NCBI GenBank assembly: GCA_030674185.1
Contig: CM060312.1
Location: 4,241,740-4,305,739 of the forward strand
Length of the DNA: 64,000 nucleotides
Direction of reading: 5' to 3'
Origin: Monoplex corrugatus
Lineage: Eukaryota; Mollusca; Gastropoda; Littorinimorpha; Ranellidae
The position numbers were made by a program, and so were the translations under genes. How positions within the stretch are numbered: position 1 is the stretch's first letter; each line of letters starts with the position of its first letter. The notes under the pieces were generated by a model. The model did no database searches and was not told where the DNA came from. It saw only the letters and a list, made by a program, of their open reading frames with translations. Positions 21,326 to 32,540 of this stretch are shown here, piece after piece.

Positions 21326-24039
21326 GTTAGATAGTATGACAGGCTTGATGTCAGAGTAACAGTCAGACAGACTTGGCAGCTGATGAGAGACAGGATGTTC
21401 TGGGTTTGGAGCAGAGAATGAAACAAATGTGATACATTTCAGTAACACTGACGATACAGATGTTGCCCATATACAGTGATACAGTGCTATCACCAAGTTT
21501 AAATAAAAGAACATGCGCAAACTGGAACAAATTATGTTCTACTTTCCAGTCAACCTACAAAATTGTAGAAAGAGAAATTTCAATAGAAAATGTTCGTCTT
21601 TGGAAACCAAGTAAGATTGCGTTTCCACCCTCTGTTGATTTGAAAAATGATATGATCACTGTAGAAACTACAGCGTTGGGTCTTCCAGACCATGCATTAA
21701 CTATAATCAAATAAAGTTTGAATGTGCTGAAGTGTTAGTGAGACAGCGTTTGCATATGGGCAAAGGGAGATAATTATCATCTGAATGAAAATCGAAACGT
21801 GACGTGACTGGATTTACAAGCTTTGTTGATGGAGTGACTGACCATTTCTTACAACTGTGAGGCTTCAGAAGAGTTTGATATATATCATTCTATGCAAAAC
21901 ATGGAACAACTGTGCACAAATTGCTCATTTCTAGACACGGAGCAGCAAGTGAGTAACAAGCAAACTTGTAAACACTGTATTACTCAGTGATAGTAGCATC
22001 GGGTTTTGATGGATCTGTCTTCAAAATATATGTAGCAACAATACTGGCGTAGAGCTGGACTAGCACAAGTCATTGTAAAGTTTGTATGCCCGTGAAATGA
22101 CCACACTTCAACAGACTTCATATTGCTGTCAGTGTAACAGACCAGATTGACAAAGTTGTGGTTTGACGTCAGTCATTGACGTTTGTTCTTGTGGTCTGCC
22201 CGTGCACACTCAGATCTGATATCTGGAGTTCAATCCTAGCCGTGACATTAAAAACTGGTCTGCCCGCTGCCTGTCTTAATGTTTCCATCATTCTGGTGAT
22301 GTCGGCTCGGTATTTCATAGACCTATTCTTCCCCTCCCTCCCCTCCATTCCAAGGCCTTACCAGCGCCCAGAAGAGAGGAAATGGACGGCCATGGTGAAG
22401 CTAGCTGCTGTGTGAAGTCAAGACGTGTGGTTCTGTTGAACGCTTGGTCAAATGTGTGAGTGAATGAATGTCATTGTCAGGGTTTGTAAAGTCTTGGGAA
22501 AAACGAAAGGTCTCTTTTTGTTCCGCTACAGCAGCAAGGCCTCGTTTTCTTCATGTACAAGGTCAACAACTTCCTGTCTTTTCTCACCCTTTACCCCCCT
22601 CCCCCACCTCCCAACCCCCATGGCATTCCTTTCAGTTCAAGCCGTTATAACAGGTTATAGCACAACATAATACAATAATGAAAATAACGGTAAGTTAGTT
22701 GCTTACAGTATTCTTTTTATGCAACAGACGTTCGTGTCTTTCAGACTGAAACTACAAGAACAAATTCATGTATAACTGTCGCTGAATGCATGTATAATTC
22801 ACGTAATGTCTTATGTGTACATATTCATGTGTGTTTTGCTTTTTTTTTTCAATTGTAAGTGAATATGTTAATTTTATTTGAATTATATTGTATACCAGCC
22901 AGAAGCGATGTATGTAGAATTGTATGGATGAATGACACTAATAAATTATTTTGGATATAATTGTTTGAAGTTCAGCAACGATGTTTGTGTCAGTGACGGT
23001 GCAGACCTGTATACCAGTCCCTTTTTTCAGAAAACCTGTTTTGTGTTTGTGATGATTTTATGTTTTCTGTGATTGTTAACATGACATAGTTCATATCGCA
23101 GTGCATATGTATTCGTAGCTGTGTTGTTGAATGTTCAGTTATTGGCAGCGTAACATTTCAGGTTTTATATTTTCGCAGAAACTTATAGCAGATGAATGGA
23201 AATTAAGTGATGAGGCACTTACTATCATTCTTTCTGTATCCCCTACCTCGCCCACCCCCTCCTCTCCCCCTCTCATTCAGACATCTGAATGTTCCCACTT
23301 GCAAAACTGAGAGCAAGAGGAAAACCTGAAACTGAAGTTGAAAATGTATTTATTTCATGTTTCACAGATAGTCAGTAGTCTTCCTTGATCTGTATACTAG
23401 CGTTGTGTGACTGTCCAAGGTTTTTATATGTTGTGTTTTGCTGTATATATGTTAAGCTTTCGCCTGTGTGTACACAAATATGTCATGTTCATGTATAATC
23501 CTAGAAGATGAAGGTGAATATTGATACATACATAGCGCATATTATCATAATCTTTCCGATATCAAAACATGGCTTTGGCCAATGAATTGTTGTGATTGAT
23601 GTTTATGTTATCCATGACAACCTGAACAACGTGGACGCTGATTGATGTGATAACTGTTGACACTGAAGTATCAAGGATGGCAAAACTGTACTGCAGACAG
23701 GTACTCTGTGACATTTGATCATGCCTTTCAATATTTTGACTATTATGATGTGTTACTTTGCTTTTGTTGCTGTTTTGTTGTTTTGTATTACTTTTGTTTT
23801 TGTTACCTCCATTATTGTCCCTGTGTGTTTATTGCAAGGTTTTAAGTTTTGTGTAAGTCATCTTGAATACTGTAGTAGGGTAAAGACTACCATACAGTTA
23901 CGTTTATTTTCTAATTCGTTACAGGTCCTACGCATAGCAGTCTGTTTGAGATAAATTCAACGCGGTTGTTGCTCCTGATAAATACAAATAGTTATCCTTG
24001 AAGTGAAGGGCAGTGTACGAGTGTCTGGCGTATGTTAAT
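21326..24039. other. Intergenic or 3' flank sequence; one SINE piece, no gene
   Basis: AT-rich unique DNA. 22180-22330 holds a reverse-oriented SINE end: CTTAATGTTTCCATCATTCT followed by GGTGATGTCGGC, the complement of the motif at 17525 and of 36990-37030. A short frame at 21460-21714 has no recognisable motif. Candidate poly(A) signals AATAAA lie at about 21709 and 22940. The end of gene 1 could be here but is not proved. Confidence 0.4.
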
Positions 24040-24210
24040 CAGTATGAGATAGAGTGACAATGATAACAGTAATGTGTATGTATAGTGCGCCTACAGTACT
24101 CTAGAGTGACAATGATAACAGTAATGTGTATGTATAGTGCACCTACAGTACTATAGAGTGATAATGATAACAGTAATGTGTATGTATAGTGCGCCTACAG
24201 TACTCTTGGC
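24040..24210 (+). repeat. 52-bp unit, three copies
   Basis: AGAGTGACAATGATAACAGT, AATGTGTATGTATAGTGCGC, CTACAGTACTCT repeated three times with few changes. Confidence 0.9.
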
Positions 24211-24309
24211 GCGTACAATTCTACAATACAAAAATAAATGAAATATACAAGAAACATGCATTCACCAACTTTATCCATAAACATAATGCACACACTCACA
24301 GTAACATCT

Positions 24310-24625
24310 GTACAATAATAATGATGATGATGATGATGATAATGATAATAACAACAACAACAGTAGTAATAATAATAACAATAATAATAATGATGATGAT
24401 TAATAATATTATATAATAATTAATAATTACAATATTTATATAGCGCAAAATCTTGATAAAATCAAATCTAAGCGCTGAAACAGATACACACGCACGCACG
24501 CACGCACACACACGCACGGAGAGGAGATAATAACAACAATATAACAACAACAACAACGATGGTAACAACAACAATGATAATTATAATAATAATAGTAATG
24601 ATGATGATAATAATAATAATAATAA
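24310..24625 (-). repeat. AAT/ATG/AAC simple repeats around a second LINE tail
   Basis: Trinucleotide tracts flank 24430-24520, which carries the LINE palindromic tail (AGCGCAAAATCTTGATAAAA, TCAAATCTAAGCGCT) followed by CACG repeats. It appears to be a tail-only copy next to the 3' end of the long LINE. Confidence 0.75.
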
Positions 24626-24698
24626 AGAGCATTTATATAGCGCCTAATCTGATGAAAACAAGAGCCCTAAGCGCTTACAGGTATCACGCAGACACAAC

Positions 24699-24772
<74 letters not shown>

Positions 24773-27700
24773 CACACCAGCCGACATTCAAGGCTCAAAA
24801 GACAACAAGGGGGGATTTGGGGAAGTTAGGTGGTAGAGTCTTTATAAGTATCATGAGAGGGACTGGAAGAGATGGGTTTTCAGAGAGGACTTGAAAGAAG
24901 TGAGAGTTGCAGAGTGGCGAACAGAGACAGGGAGCTGATTCCAGATTACAGGGGCCTGATAGGAAAAGGAGCGTTGACCATAAGTTTTAGTGCGACAGAA
25001 TGGTATGCGGAAGGTACGAGTATCAGCCGAGGAACGAAGTTGACGAGAGGGGGTGTACAGATGGAGGAGGTCAGAGATGTAAGGGGGTGCAAGACCGTTG
25101 AGAGACTTAAAACATAACAAAGCAATCTTGTAGCGAATTCTCTTTTCAACAGGTAACCAGTGAAGAGATTTGAGAAGAGGAGTGACATGAGAGGAACGAG
25201 ATTTTCTGAAGATGAGCCTAGCAGCATTGTTTTGAACTTTTTGAAGCTTTTGAATGAGAGAGAAAGGACAGCCCGAGAGGAGGGAGTTGCAGTAGTCGAG
25301 ACGAGAGAGAACAAAGGCACAGAGGAGAGTTTTGGTGGTTTCGACAGAGAGGATATTGCGAATAGAAGAAATTCTGCGTATCTCAAGATAGCATAATCTG
25401 CAAACATTCTGGACGTGTTTTTCAAAGGACAGGGTGTTATCAAGAGTGACTCCAAGATTGCGGACAGTGGAAGATAGTGGAATGTCAGATCCAAGCAGAG
25501 AGACAGACAGAGGAAGGGAAGAACACTTAGCCAATGTGGTGGTAGAGATAAGGCTAAGTTCAGTTTTAATGGGGTTGAGTTGAAGTTTGTTTACAGTCAT
25601 CCAGGAGTGAACATCAGAAATGCAGCCTTGGGTTTGTCTGATTATAGAGGGCAGTTGTGGGAGGGAACCAGAAGTATAGAGTTGGTTGTCATCAGAAAAG
25701 CTATGATGGGACATAGAGTGAAGTCGCATAATTTCAGAGAGGGGTTGTGTGTACAGCACAAATAGGATGGGACCTAAAACAGAGCCTTGGGGCACACCAA
25801 ACTGGACGGTAGCGGGTGCAGAGGATGAACAACAGACAGAGACTGTTTGAGTGCGATTGGAAAGGTAGGACTGGAACCAAGACAGAGCGATGTCAGAGAT
25901 ACCGAACACTTTATGGAGACGTGTGAGCATGATAGAATGGTCGATGGTGTCGAATGCAGCCGAGAGATCAAGGAGAGATAGAAGAGAGATTTGATTTTGA
26001 TCAAGAGCAGTCAGAATATCATTTGCAATTTTTACAAGAGCAGTTTCAGGGCTGTGTCCAGTGCGATAAGCCGACTGATAAGGGTAAGAGAGGTTGTTGG
26101 CGGTGATATGATCAGAGATCTGTGCGAGAACAATTTTTTCAAGGACTTTGGATAAGAAAGGTAGGTTGGAAACAGGTCGATAGTTTTTGAGGTTATTGGG
26201 GTCAAGACTAGGTTTCTTTAAAAGAGGTCTGACCAGGGCAGATTTGAAGGAAAAGGGAAAGATACCAGATGACAGGGAATTGTTGATGACAGTTGTGAAG
26301 TGAGGGAGCAAAGTATCTAGGCAGTGTGTTAAGATAGATGCTGGAAGAGGATCAAGCTCACAGGTCTTGATGTCAGAATGGCGGATTACATTGCGGATAG
26401 TAGTTTCAGAAGCAGGCTGAAAAGAAATAAGTGGTGTGCCTTGAAACAGAGGGTCGGGAATAGGAGGTTGAGAGATGGGCTGGGAGTCAAGACTGGAACG
26501 GATGGACCTAATTTTATCAATGAAAAAATCTGAAAAATGTTGTGCTAGACGGGCAGGGGGAAAGCATGATGGGAGAGGAGATTTATCTGATTTGCCAAGG
26601 AGGGTATTAGTAACGGAATATAGCTGTTTTGATGTAGAGCATGCAATAATTTTCGCATTGTAAAAGGCAGACTTAGCAGAGTCAACTATAGCATTGACAG
26701 TTTTGTTGGCAGCCTGAAAAATCTGTTTATTGATAGTAATGCTGTTCTTCAGCCACCGTCTTTCAGCACGACGGCGTTCACGCTTGGCCTTAAGAAGATC
26801 AGGGCCAACGGCAGAAAACCAGGGCGATGGTGGTCTCTGGGATACCCTACGTCTGGTGGCGGGGGCGTGCATGTCCAGCAGATCACCAATAGTCCGATTG
26901 AGGTCGTCAGCAGAGGCTGGAGGACAGGACTGAAGAGCGGCCAGGAGATCTTCGTTGAAGACGACGGTGTTGATATCAACTAGTTTTCTGACCATGACAT
27001 AGGTAGTTTGGGGTGGAGGCTTGGTCATTGAAAGTTGGCCGAGGATACAGACATGATCCGAAGGAAGAGTATAATCAATTTCAATGGATTTGATGAAGGA
27101 CTGGTCAGTTCTATGAACAACCCAATCGAGGATGTTGCCTTTTTCGTGGGTTGGAGTGTCGATAGATTGGGTCAAGCCAAAGGAGTTCAAAGAGCTTATC
27201 AGTTTAGCAGTGTGGGTCTGGTTAGGTTCATTATAATGAAAATTAAAGTCTCCTGCAATGATGAAACAGCCTTTCAAGGTGTTACAGTAGGCAAGGAGGT
27301 CTGGAAACTCTTCTACAAACACATGGTTTTTAAGCTGGTTCTTTGGGCTGGGTGGTGGACGGTAGAGGAACAGCAGATGGAAAGTCTGGTGGGGTAGAGT
27401 GAGGGAGAGCTGGACAATTTCAAAAGTAGAGTGTTTGAATTTAAAGTCAGTCTTGGTAGTAATTCGGGGCAGGAGGGACTCGGCAACAACAAAAGCGATG
27501 CCGCCGCCGAGACCAGTTTTGCGAGCGAACGAGAGTGTACGGTGACCGGGAGGAGCAAGATCCCTCTCCTTGGGTTCATCCCCGACAGGCTGAAACCAGG
27601 TTTCATTGACGGCGAAGATATCGACGACGTGGTCATGGATGAAGTAGTTGATCGCGGATCTCTTCTCGTGTCTGGTACCGAGGGCCTGAGCATTGAACAG

Positions 27701-28260
27701 TGCAAGAGTCAATGAGTCAGTGCGTAGTTTCTTTTTGCCGGCTGTGAGAGGAATGAGGTTATCAGGGTTGGAGCACAGCGGTCTGGGGGACGGATGGGTA
27801 TCATAGACAGGAACAGAAGGCAGACCACTGCTGCCATGACGCTGATGTACATCAGTGACCACTGGAATCGTACGTCTCTTGCGCATTCCACCACGACATG
27901 ATCGACGACGGGGGAGATTTCGGCCGATTTTCAGCGATCTCAAGTGTTCAACCAGGTCAGGGTCAAGGATTGAGTCAGGGGGGCAACATGACAGCAAGCA
28001 GTCCCGATTGTACTGCACACGAGTGGAAGAATATGTAGACACAACAGCTGGTTGTGAAGCGGGGCGTGATGAGGCAGACGCACGCAGTGCGAGAGAGACA
28101 GAGCGGGGAGGGTGCACGTGCACTGGCGAGAAACATGGCGGGCTGAGTTGAAAATTCAAGTGGAGTAGGAGAGATAAAATACACAAAGAAAACAGTACCT
28201 TGGCTTGCAGCGAAGCATTTATAAACCACCACATACTGAAACAGGAGCATTCACAAACAC
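24600..28260 (-). mobile_element. L2/CR1-type LINE with uninterrupted ORF2
   Basis: A minus-strand retrotransposon. The 3' region (24630-24850) has the palindromic tail with GCGCTTAGGGCTCTTG and GGCGCTATATAAATGC, an internal (TG)n (24703-24775), and an (ATT/ATC)n terminus (24590-24630). The coding part is 24851-28234. I see no ORF1 upstream (28260 onward on the other side is a different LINE tail), so the copy may be 5'-truncated outside ORF2. No TSD was found. Confidence 0.85.
24851..28234 (-). CDS. LINE ORF2: APE-type endonuclease and reverse transcriptase
   Basis: 1127 codons without a stop. Residues ~1-170 are a basic, poorly conserved leader. The endonuclease is at ~175-400, with the expected catalytic and binding residues: LALFNAQ (N181), AVNETW (E211), LLFLYRPPPS, IIAGDFNFHY (D329, N331), THEKGNILD and LPSDHV (D393, H394). 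The reverse transcriptase is at ~620-900: LKNYRPVSNLPFLSKVLEKI, motif A LLDLSAAFDTIDH (D756), motif B GVPQGSVLGPILF, motif C SFSDDNQLY (both Asp kept, but Ser for the usual Ala), and the KTE motif. The C-terminal part (RLDYCNSLLSG, LHWLPVEKRI) is typical of the L2/CR1 group. It would nick target DNA and copy its RNA there. An intact frame implies recent insertion. The Met was chosen as the first in frame, and translation could start later. Confidence 0.9.
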   Translation of the reverse strand: MWWFINASLQAKVLFSLCILSLLLHLNFQLSPPCFSPVHVHPPRSVSLALRASASSRPASQPAVVSTYSSTRVQYNRDCLLSCCPPDSILDPDLVEHLRSLKIGRNLPRRRSCRGGMRKRRTIPVVTDVHQRHGSSGLPSVPVYDTHPSPRPLCSNPDNLIPLTAGKKKLRTDSLTLALFNAQALGTRHEKRSAINYFIHDHVVDIFAVNETWFQPVGDEPKERDLAPPGHRTLSFARKTGLGGGIAFVVAESLLPRITTKTDFKFKHSTFEIVQLSLTLPHQTFHLLFLYRPPPSPKNQLKNHVFVEEFPDLLAYCNTLKGCFIIAGDFNFHYNEPNQTHTAKLISSLNSFGLTQSIDTPTHEKGNILDWVVHRTDQSFIKSIEIDYTLPSDHVCILGQLSMTKPPPQTTYVMVRKLVDINTVVFNEDLLAALQSCPPASADDLNRTIGDLLDMHAPATRRRVSQRPPSPWFSAVGPDLLKAKRERRRAERRWLKNSITINKQIFQAANKTVNAIVDSAKSAFYNAKIIACSTSKQLYSVTNTLLGKSDKSPLPSCFPPARLAQHFSDFFIDKIRSIRSSLDSQPISQPPIPDPLFQGTPLISFQPASETTIRNVIRHSDIKTCELDPLPASILTHCLDTLLPHFTTVINNSLSSGIFPFSFKSALVRPLLKKPSLDPNNLKNYRPVSNLPFLSKVLEKIVLAQISDHITANNLSYPYQSAYRTGHSPETALVKIANDILTALDQNQISLLSLLDLSAAFDTIDHSIMLTRLHKVFGISDIALSWFQSYLSNRTQTVSVCCSSSAPATVQFGVPQGSVLGPILFVLYTQPLSEIMRLHSMSHHSFSDDNQLYTSGSLPQLPSIIRQTQGCISDVHSWMTVNKLQLNPIKTELSLISTTTLAKCSSLPLSVSLLGSDIPLSSTVRNLGVTLDNTLSFEKHVQNVCRLCYLEIRRISSIRNILSVETTKTLLCAFVLSRLDYCNSLLSGCPFSLIQKLQKVQNNAARLIFRKSRSSHVTPLLKSLHWLPVEKRIRYKIALLCFKSLNGLAPPYISDLLHLYTPSRQLRSSADTRTFRIPFCRTKTYGQRSFSYQAPVIWNQLPVSVRHSATLTSFKSSLKTHLFQSLS

Positions 28261-28375
28261 AATCACTTGCTTTTAGCCATCAACAATCGATATAACTCCG
28301 TGCACACACACAAATAATCGCAGCGAGGTAGCCGTGCCTGTGAGGCGGCTGAACCTTGACCTTGACCTTTTACAT

Positions 28376-28500
28376 CATGATGATGATATAACAACAGCAA
28401 CAATAATAATGATAATAATGATAAGAAGAAGAAGAAGAATGATGTCATTTATAAAGCGACAAATCTTGATTCAAGAATCAAACGAAGGCATGCACCAACA
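28376..28500 (-). mobile_element. Degenerate LINE tail
   Basis: Simple ATG/AAT/AAG repeats followed by TTTATAAAGCGACAAATCTT and GATTCAAGAATCAAACG, a mutated version of the GCGC-type LINE tail seen at 14078, 24440 and 45898. Confidence 0.5.
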
Positions 28501-28559
28501 ACGACGAAACCTCCAAAGCACAAATCATACATAAACTGAAGGGGAGGGGAGACAGGAGG

Positions 28560-28620
28560 GGATAAGGCGTGTGACCCGTGACCCTAGTTATCCTCCCTCT
28601 GTCTCCCATCCACACACACA

Positions 28621-28710
<90 letters not shown>

Positions 28711-28815
28711 CACGCACGAGATGCTGAGCTGTAGTACACCCAAGCCTGTTCGGCGAATGACCCGTGACCCAAGTTGTCATATTCTCTGTCTCACACACAC
28801 ACACACAGATATACA
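28560..28815 (+). repeat. CA microsatellite flanked by a direct repeat
   Basis: (CA)n from 28611 to 28707. The sequence before it (GTGACCCGTGACCCTAGTTA, then TCTGTCTC) recurs after it at 28758-28792 (ATGACCCGTGACCCAAGTTG, then TCTGTCTC) next to a second short CA run. The whole block is therefore duplicated. Confidence 0.85.
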
Positions 28816-29319
28816 TACATACATGTTCCAACATATTCTCTTTTTTTTATTTTTTTTTATTTATTTAATTTTTGTTTTTGGTTTTGCTTTTAACCAAGAC
28901 TTCAGAAAGAAATAAACCTATCTCTCCAGAATTTTTATGCCAGAGCAGCCGGGCAGTGCCCTGCTCTTCACGATTTTCAACTTCCGTTGGATCTTGTAGT
29001 GTGTGCAGGCCAGAAGGCAAACGAGTCCGAGTCGGTTTTATTTTTGTTTTGTTTGTTTGTTTGTTTGTTTGGTTGTTTGTTTGTTTGTTTATTTTTATAT
29101 CCTTCCGAAAGACAAAACACTAAAGGAATGCACTAAAACAGGATAGGACAGGGTGAGTTTAACAAGGTTCATTTAAACAGAATGGACAGACTTAGTATCG
29201 TTCTGTGTGTCCTGTGTTGCCAGATGTGTTACTGTACATAAAAACAGGCGGAAAGTAGCATTGGGAATGGGCTGAGCCCTTGCCAGTGTAAACAAATGAA
29301 TATTTATTATAGGACACCG
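28816..29319. other. Unique sequence with T-rich and TTTG runs
   Basis: (TTTG)n at 29043-29092. No gene was recognised. Confidence 0.4.
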
Positions 29320-29610
29320 AATGAATAATTATTTATTATAGGACACCGACCTCTACCCAGACTTTACTGTGTTAAGGGCTCGTTCGGAAGAGCGAGACCA
29401 CGCAGTCACGTCTCTTCCACTTTATGGCTGCGTCATTAAGGATGTTCCAATTTTCTGATCAGCACAGTAGGTGTCTGTATCTCTCGAGCCTTGTTGACAC
29501 CAGGCTATGTTATGAAAGTAAGCAAAGAGTACAGCCCTGTCAAGCAGTCTCAAGCCAAAAACGGAACCCCGTAGCATCGCTACTATTCTACCCATTCTCA
29601 CCAACATAGC
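29320..29610 (+). mobile_element. SINE body, second copy of the 2135-2525 family
   Basis: Reverse-complement match to 2150-2400. Shared blocks include the sequence around TGCGTCATTAAGGATGTTCC, CTGATCAGCACAGTAGGTGT, CTGTATCTCTCGAGCC and AGAGTACAGCCCTGTCA. The tRNA-like head is not recognisable, so it is a headless or diverged copy. Confidence 0.7.
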
Positions 29611-29794
29611 GTTGTGAACAGTTGTCCCAGTTTCTGTGGCCCTTCATGTCCTGCTGTCATGCTGACCTCTGTCCTAGTTTCTGTGGCCCTTCATGTCATG
29701 CTGACCTCAGTCCCAGTTGGCTTGGAGATGTGTTGGACAGCTGAAATGAGCGGCGTAGGGATTGTGACATAGCAGCGATGCAGATGATAGAATA

Positions 29795-29900
29795 GCAATA
29801 ATAATAATGATAATGATATAATAATAGCAATAATAACAATATGATAATAATAATGATTGCTGCTGCTGCTGCTGATGATGACGATGATGATGATAACAAT
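29795..29900 (+). repeat. AAT / GCT / GAT simple repeats
   Basis: Mixed (AATAAT)n, (GCT)5 and (GATGAT)n tract. Confidence 0.85.
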
Positions 29901-30080
29901 GGGAACTCTGCTCTTTTTTTCTGTATGAATATGCAAGTCAGTTCATCTCGTCTTCGTCTTATAATCAGACAGCGTGTATTTTATTGAACATTACATTAAC
30001 ATATGATTATGCTGTGTGTATGGTCTGGTTGAAGTCTTAATTGCTTTGCAACTTTTGAACGTGGTGGAGGAGAGAGAGAG

Positions 30081-30111
<31 letters not shown>

Positions 30112-30837
30112 GAGCATTAGATGTGAATGCAAGAATAGAGATTAAAAGCTTGACATGGAGTGAGAAATGAGAAAGAGAGACATCATATATATGTGAATGC
30201 AAAAATAGAGATTGGGTGTGTGTGGGGGGGGGGGGGATAAGAGAAAGGCATTACATGTGAATGGAAGATTACAACTAAAGCAGTGACTAACTTCAGTAAG
30301 TAGATGCTTGTCACTGTGTTAACCTGCTGTAGTCTTACAGGCCATGTACTGATGTAGTGACATTGTAAACACCTGGGTGCCGTAGCTCCACATTCTTTGG
30401 TGTCTCTTTTTTACGATATGAAGTTTTCATTTAATGAACCTTTTTGTTTTTCAGTTTATGTCTTTCTATTGATTTTTTTCTTCTTCTAGGGGTAATGAAT
30501 TCAGCGAAAGGGTTGGCTTCCCTGCATGGTCCAGTTTATGTTGTAAGAGTTTTGTGATATTGAAATGTGTTTGTTGGATGTCGAAAGCGCGTTAGAGAGA
30601 ATTTGTTTTCTGATTGAGAGACAGATTTGTTTTCACTGGTTAGTGTATTTGTGTGGCCCTGAGATAACCCTTGTGGGTGTATTATTGTTTGTATTGTATT
30701 GTATTGTATTGTATTGTAGTGTTGCACGTTTGCACCTCAGTTCGGTGGTCTGACTGAAGGATGTGGTTTTCGTCAAGTCCTCTGGTTTGCCCCACAGATA
30801 ACCTTCCAGAGTTGGCCCATTAGTTCCCTGCTGGTTT
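29901..30837. other. Intergenic sequence with GA runs and a retroposon tail
   Basis: (GA)n at 30070-30112 and a G run at 30224-30236. 30660-30720 reads GAGATAACCCTTGTGGGTGT then (GTATT)n, which looks like the 3' end of a LINE-mobilised retroposon inserted in plus orientation. No coding sequence. Confidence 0.45.
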
Positions 30838-31503
30838 CTGTGGATAGTGTGGCCATGGTAAAATGAAGATGGACAATGACAGGAGATTGTCAGTGTGGAT
30901 AGTGTGGCCATGGTAAAATGAAGATGGACAATGACAGGAGATTGTCAGTGTGGATAGTGTGGCCATGGTAAAATGAAGATGGACAATGACAGGAGATTGT
31001 CAGTGTGGATAGTGTGGCCATGGTAAAATGAAGATGGACAATGACAGGAGATTGTCAGTGTGGATAGTGTGGCCATGGTAAAATGAAGATGGACAATGAC
31101 AGGAGATTGTCAGTGTGGATAGTGTGGCCATGGTAAAATGAAGATGGACAATGACAGGAGATTGTCAGTGTGGATAGTGTGGCCATGGTAAAATGAAGAT
31201 GGACAATGACAGGAGATTGTCAGTGTGGATAGTGTGGCCATGTAAAATGAAGATGGACAATGACAGGAGATTGTCAGTGTGGATAGTGTGGCCATGGTAA
31301 AATGAAGATGGACAATGACAGGAGATTGTCAGTGTGGATAGTGTGGCCATGGTAAAATGAAGATGGACAATGACAGGAGATTGTCAGTGTGGATAGTGTG
31401 GCCATGGTAAAATGAAGATGGACAATGACAGGAGATTGTCAGTGTGGATAGTGTGGCCATGGTAAAATGAAGATGGACAATGACAGGTGATTGTCAGTGT
31501 GGA
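30838..31503 (+). repeat. 55-bp minisatellite, about 12 copies
   Basis: The unit is GTGGATAGTGTGGCCATGGT, AAAATGAAGATGGACAATGA, CAGGAGATTGTCAGT. Copies are nearly identical, so the expansion is recent. Confidence 0.97.
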
Positions 31504-32344
31504 TAATACACTGTCCGACATCTGTGTAAATTCTTGGACCCTGTGCCGGCATCTGTCAGTGTGTTGTTCTCATAGATATTTAGTAAATGGTAGATCTACA
31601 TTACTTTTTGTTTACAATATATATATATATATTTGTTTATTCTCTGTATGTACAGTGGTGTGTGTGTGTGTGTGTGTGTGGAGAGAGAGAGAAAGAGAGA
31701 AAGAGGAGGGTGGGGGAGAGTTAAAACTATCCTTTTCCCCAACAACAGATTCAATAATTGTTAAATATAACATTTTCAAGTTGTTTGGATGCATTTGGTT
31801 TTGTAAACTAACAACGAGATCTGTCAATATTGCAGTGTGTATGTCTGTGTATCGGTGAATGTGTAAACATGTGTCTGTTCCATATTCGTCTTAACACTGA
31901 TTTCAAATGGACACAAGGCGAGACTGCACACAGGTAGGACTTCAAAACCTTGCTAGTGCATAGCGCTTTTGTGCTGATGCCTTGATTATTTGGGACCAGG
32001 TCCATCACATGGCATCTGTGCTTTCAGTGCCTGTGGAATTTATTAACTGTCTTGAGAAAACTGGAATTGTCTTCCCTCTGGAATAAGCGTGGCCATCTCG
32101 TCTGCTTATTTTTTGCCCTGGAAGTCTGTGTAATGGTGGGCAGGTGACAGAACCTTGGGCCCCCTGTTTGGAGAACTGTGGACAGGTTTGTGAAGCTGGT
32201 TAGTTGTCTCCCGCTGTGGCGTCCAGTGCTGACGATGCACGCACAGTCTACATCTAGTCAGAGATATGGATCAAAGAGAGACATGGTCATCTGCACGAGT
32301 TGCCTTATGGTAATCGTCTCCTTTGATTGACGCCTACCATCAGG
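31504..32344. other. Intergenic sequence, nothing recognised apart from a TG/GA microsatellite
   Basis: (AT)n at 31618-31632, (TG)n at 31658-31680 and (GA)n to 31700. The remainder is unique. Confidence 0.4.
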
Positions 32345-32540
32345 TGGAGTGGGTGGCTTATTGGTTAAAACACCTGACGAGGAGGCGGGAAATCCGGGTT
32401 TGAATCACAAACAGGGATTTATCTCCCTTTATCTCCCCCTCCCTCCTCGCAAGGTCTTAAGCGGTGACCCAGTTGCTGGTCTCTGGAATGACATGATACA
32501 CTGGCACTCAGTCCGCAGCACTTATTGAGCGCTTTTTTTT
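32345..32540 (+). mobile_element. tRNA-headed SINE, second family
   Basis: GGGTGGCTTATTGGTTAAAA carries an A-box-like motif, and CCGGGTTTGAATCAC is a B box 45-50 bp further on, the spacing of a tRNA gene. The following body contains CTCGCAAGGTCTTAAGCGGT and ends in TTGAGCGC and a T run. It does not fold as a functional tRNA with CCA-less ends, so it is called a SINE and not a tRNA gene. Confidence 0.7.

Noticed and set aside
18667..21520. Minus-strand open frames of 919 and 883 codons
   Set aside because: Both are translations of the 31-bp array in different frames, with Pro/His/Ser-rich periodic peptides. All three frames are open because the unit has no stop. No splice sites, codon bias or domains.
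21460..21714. Possible 84-codon gene
   Set aside because: No motif, no partner exons, AT-rich, and preceded by a repeat array. Length is within chance.
32345..32410. tRNA gene
   Set aside because: A and B box-like motifs occur, but the arms do not form a proper cloverleaf and the sequence runs into a SINE body.
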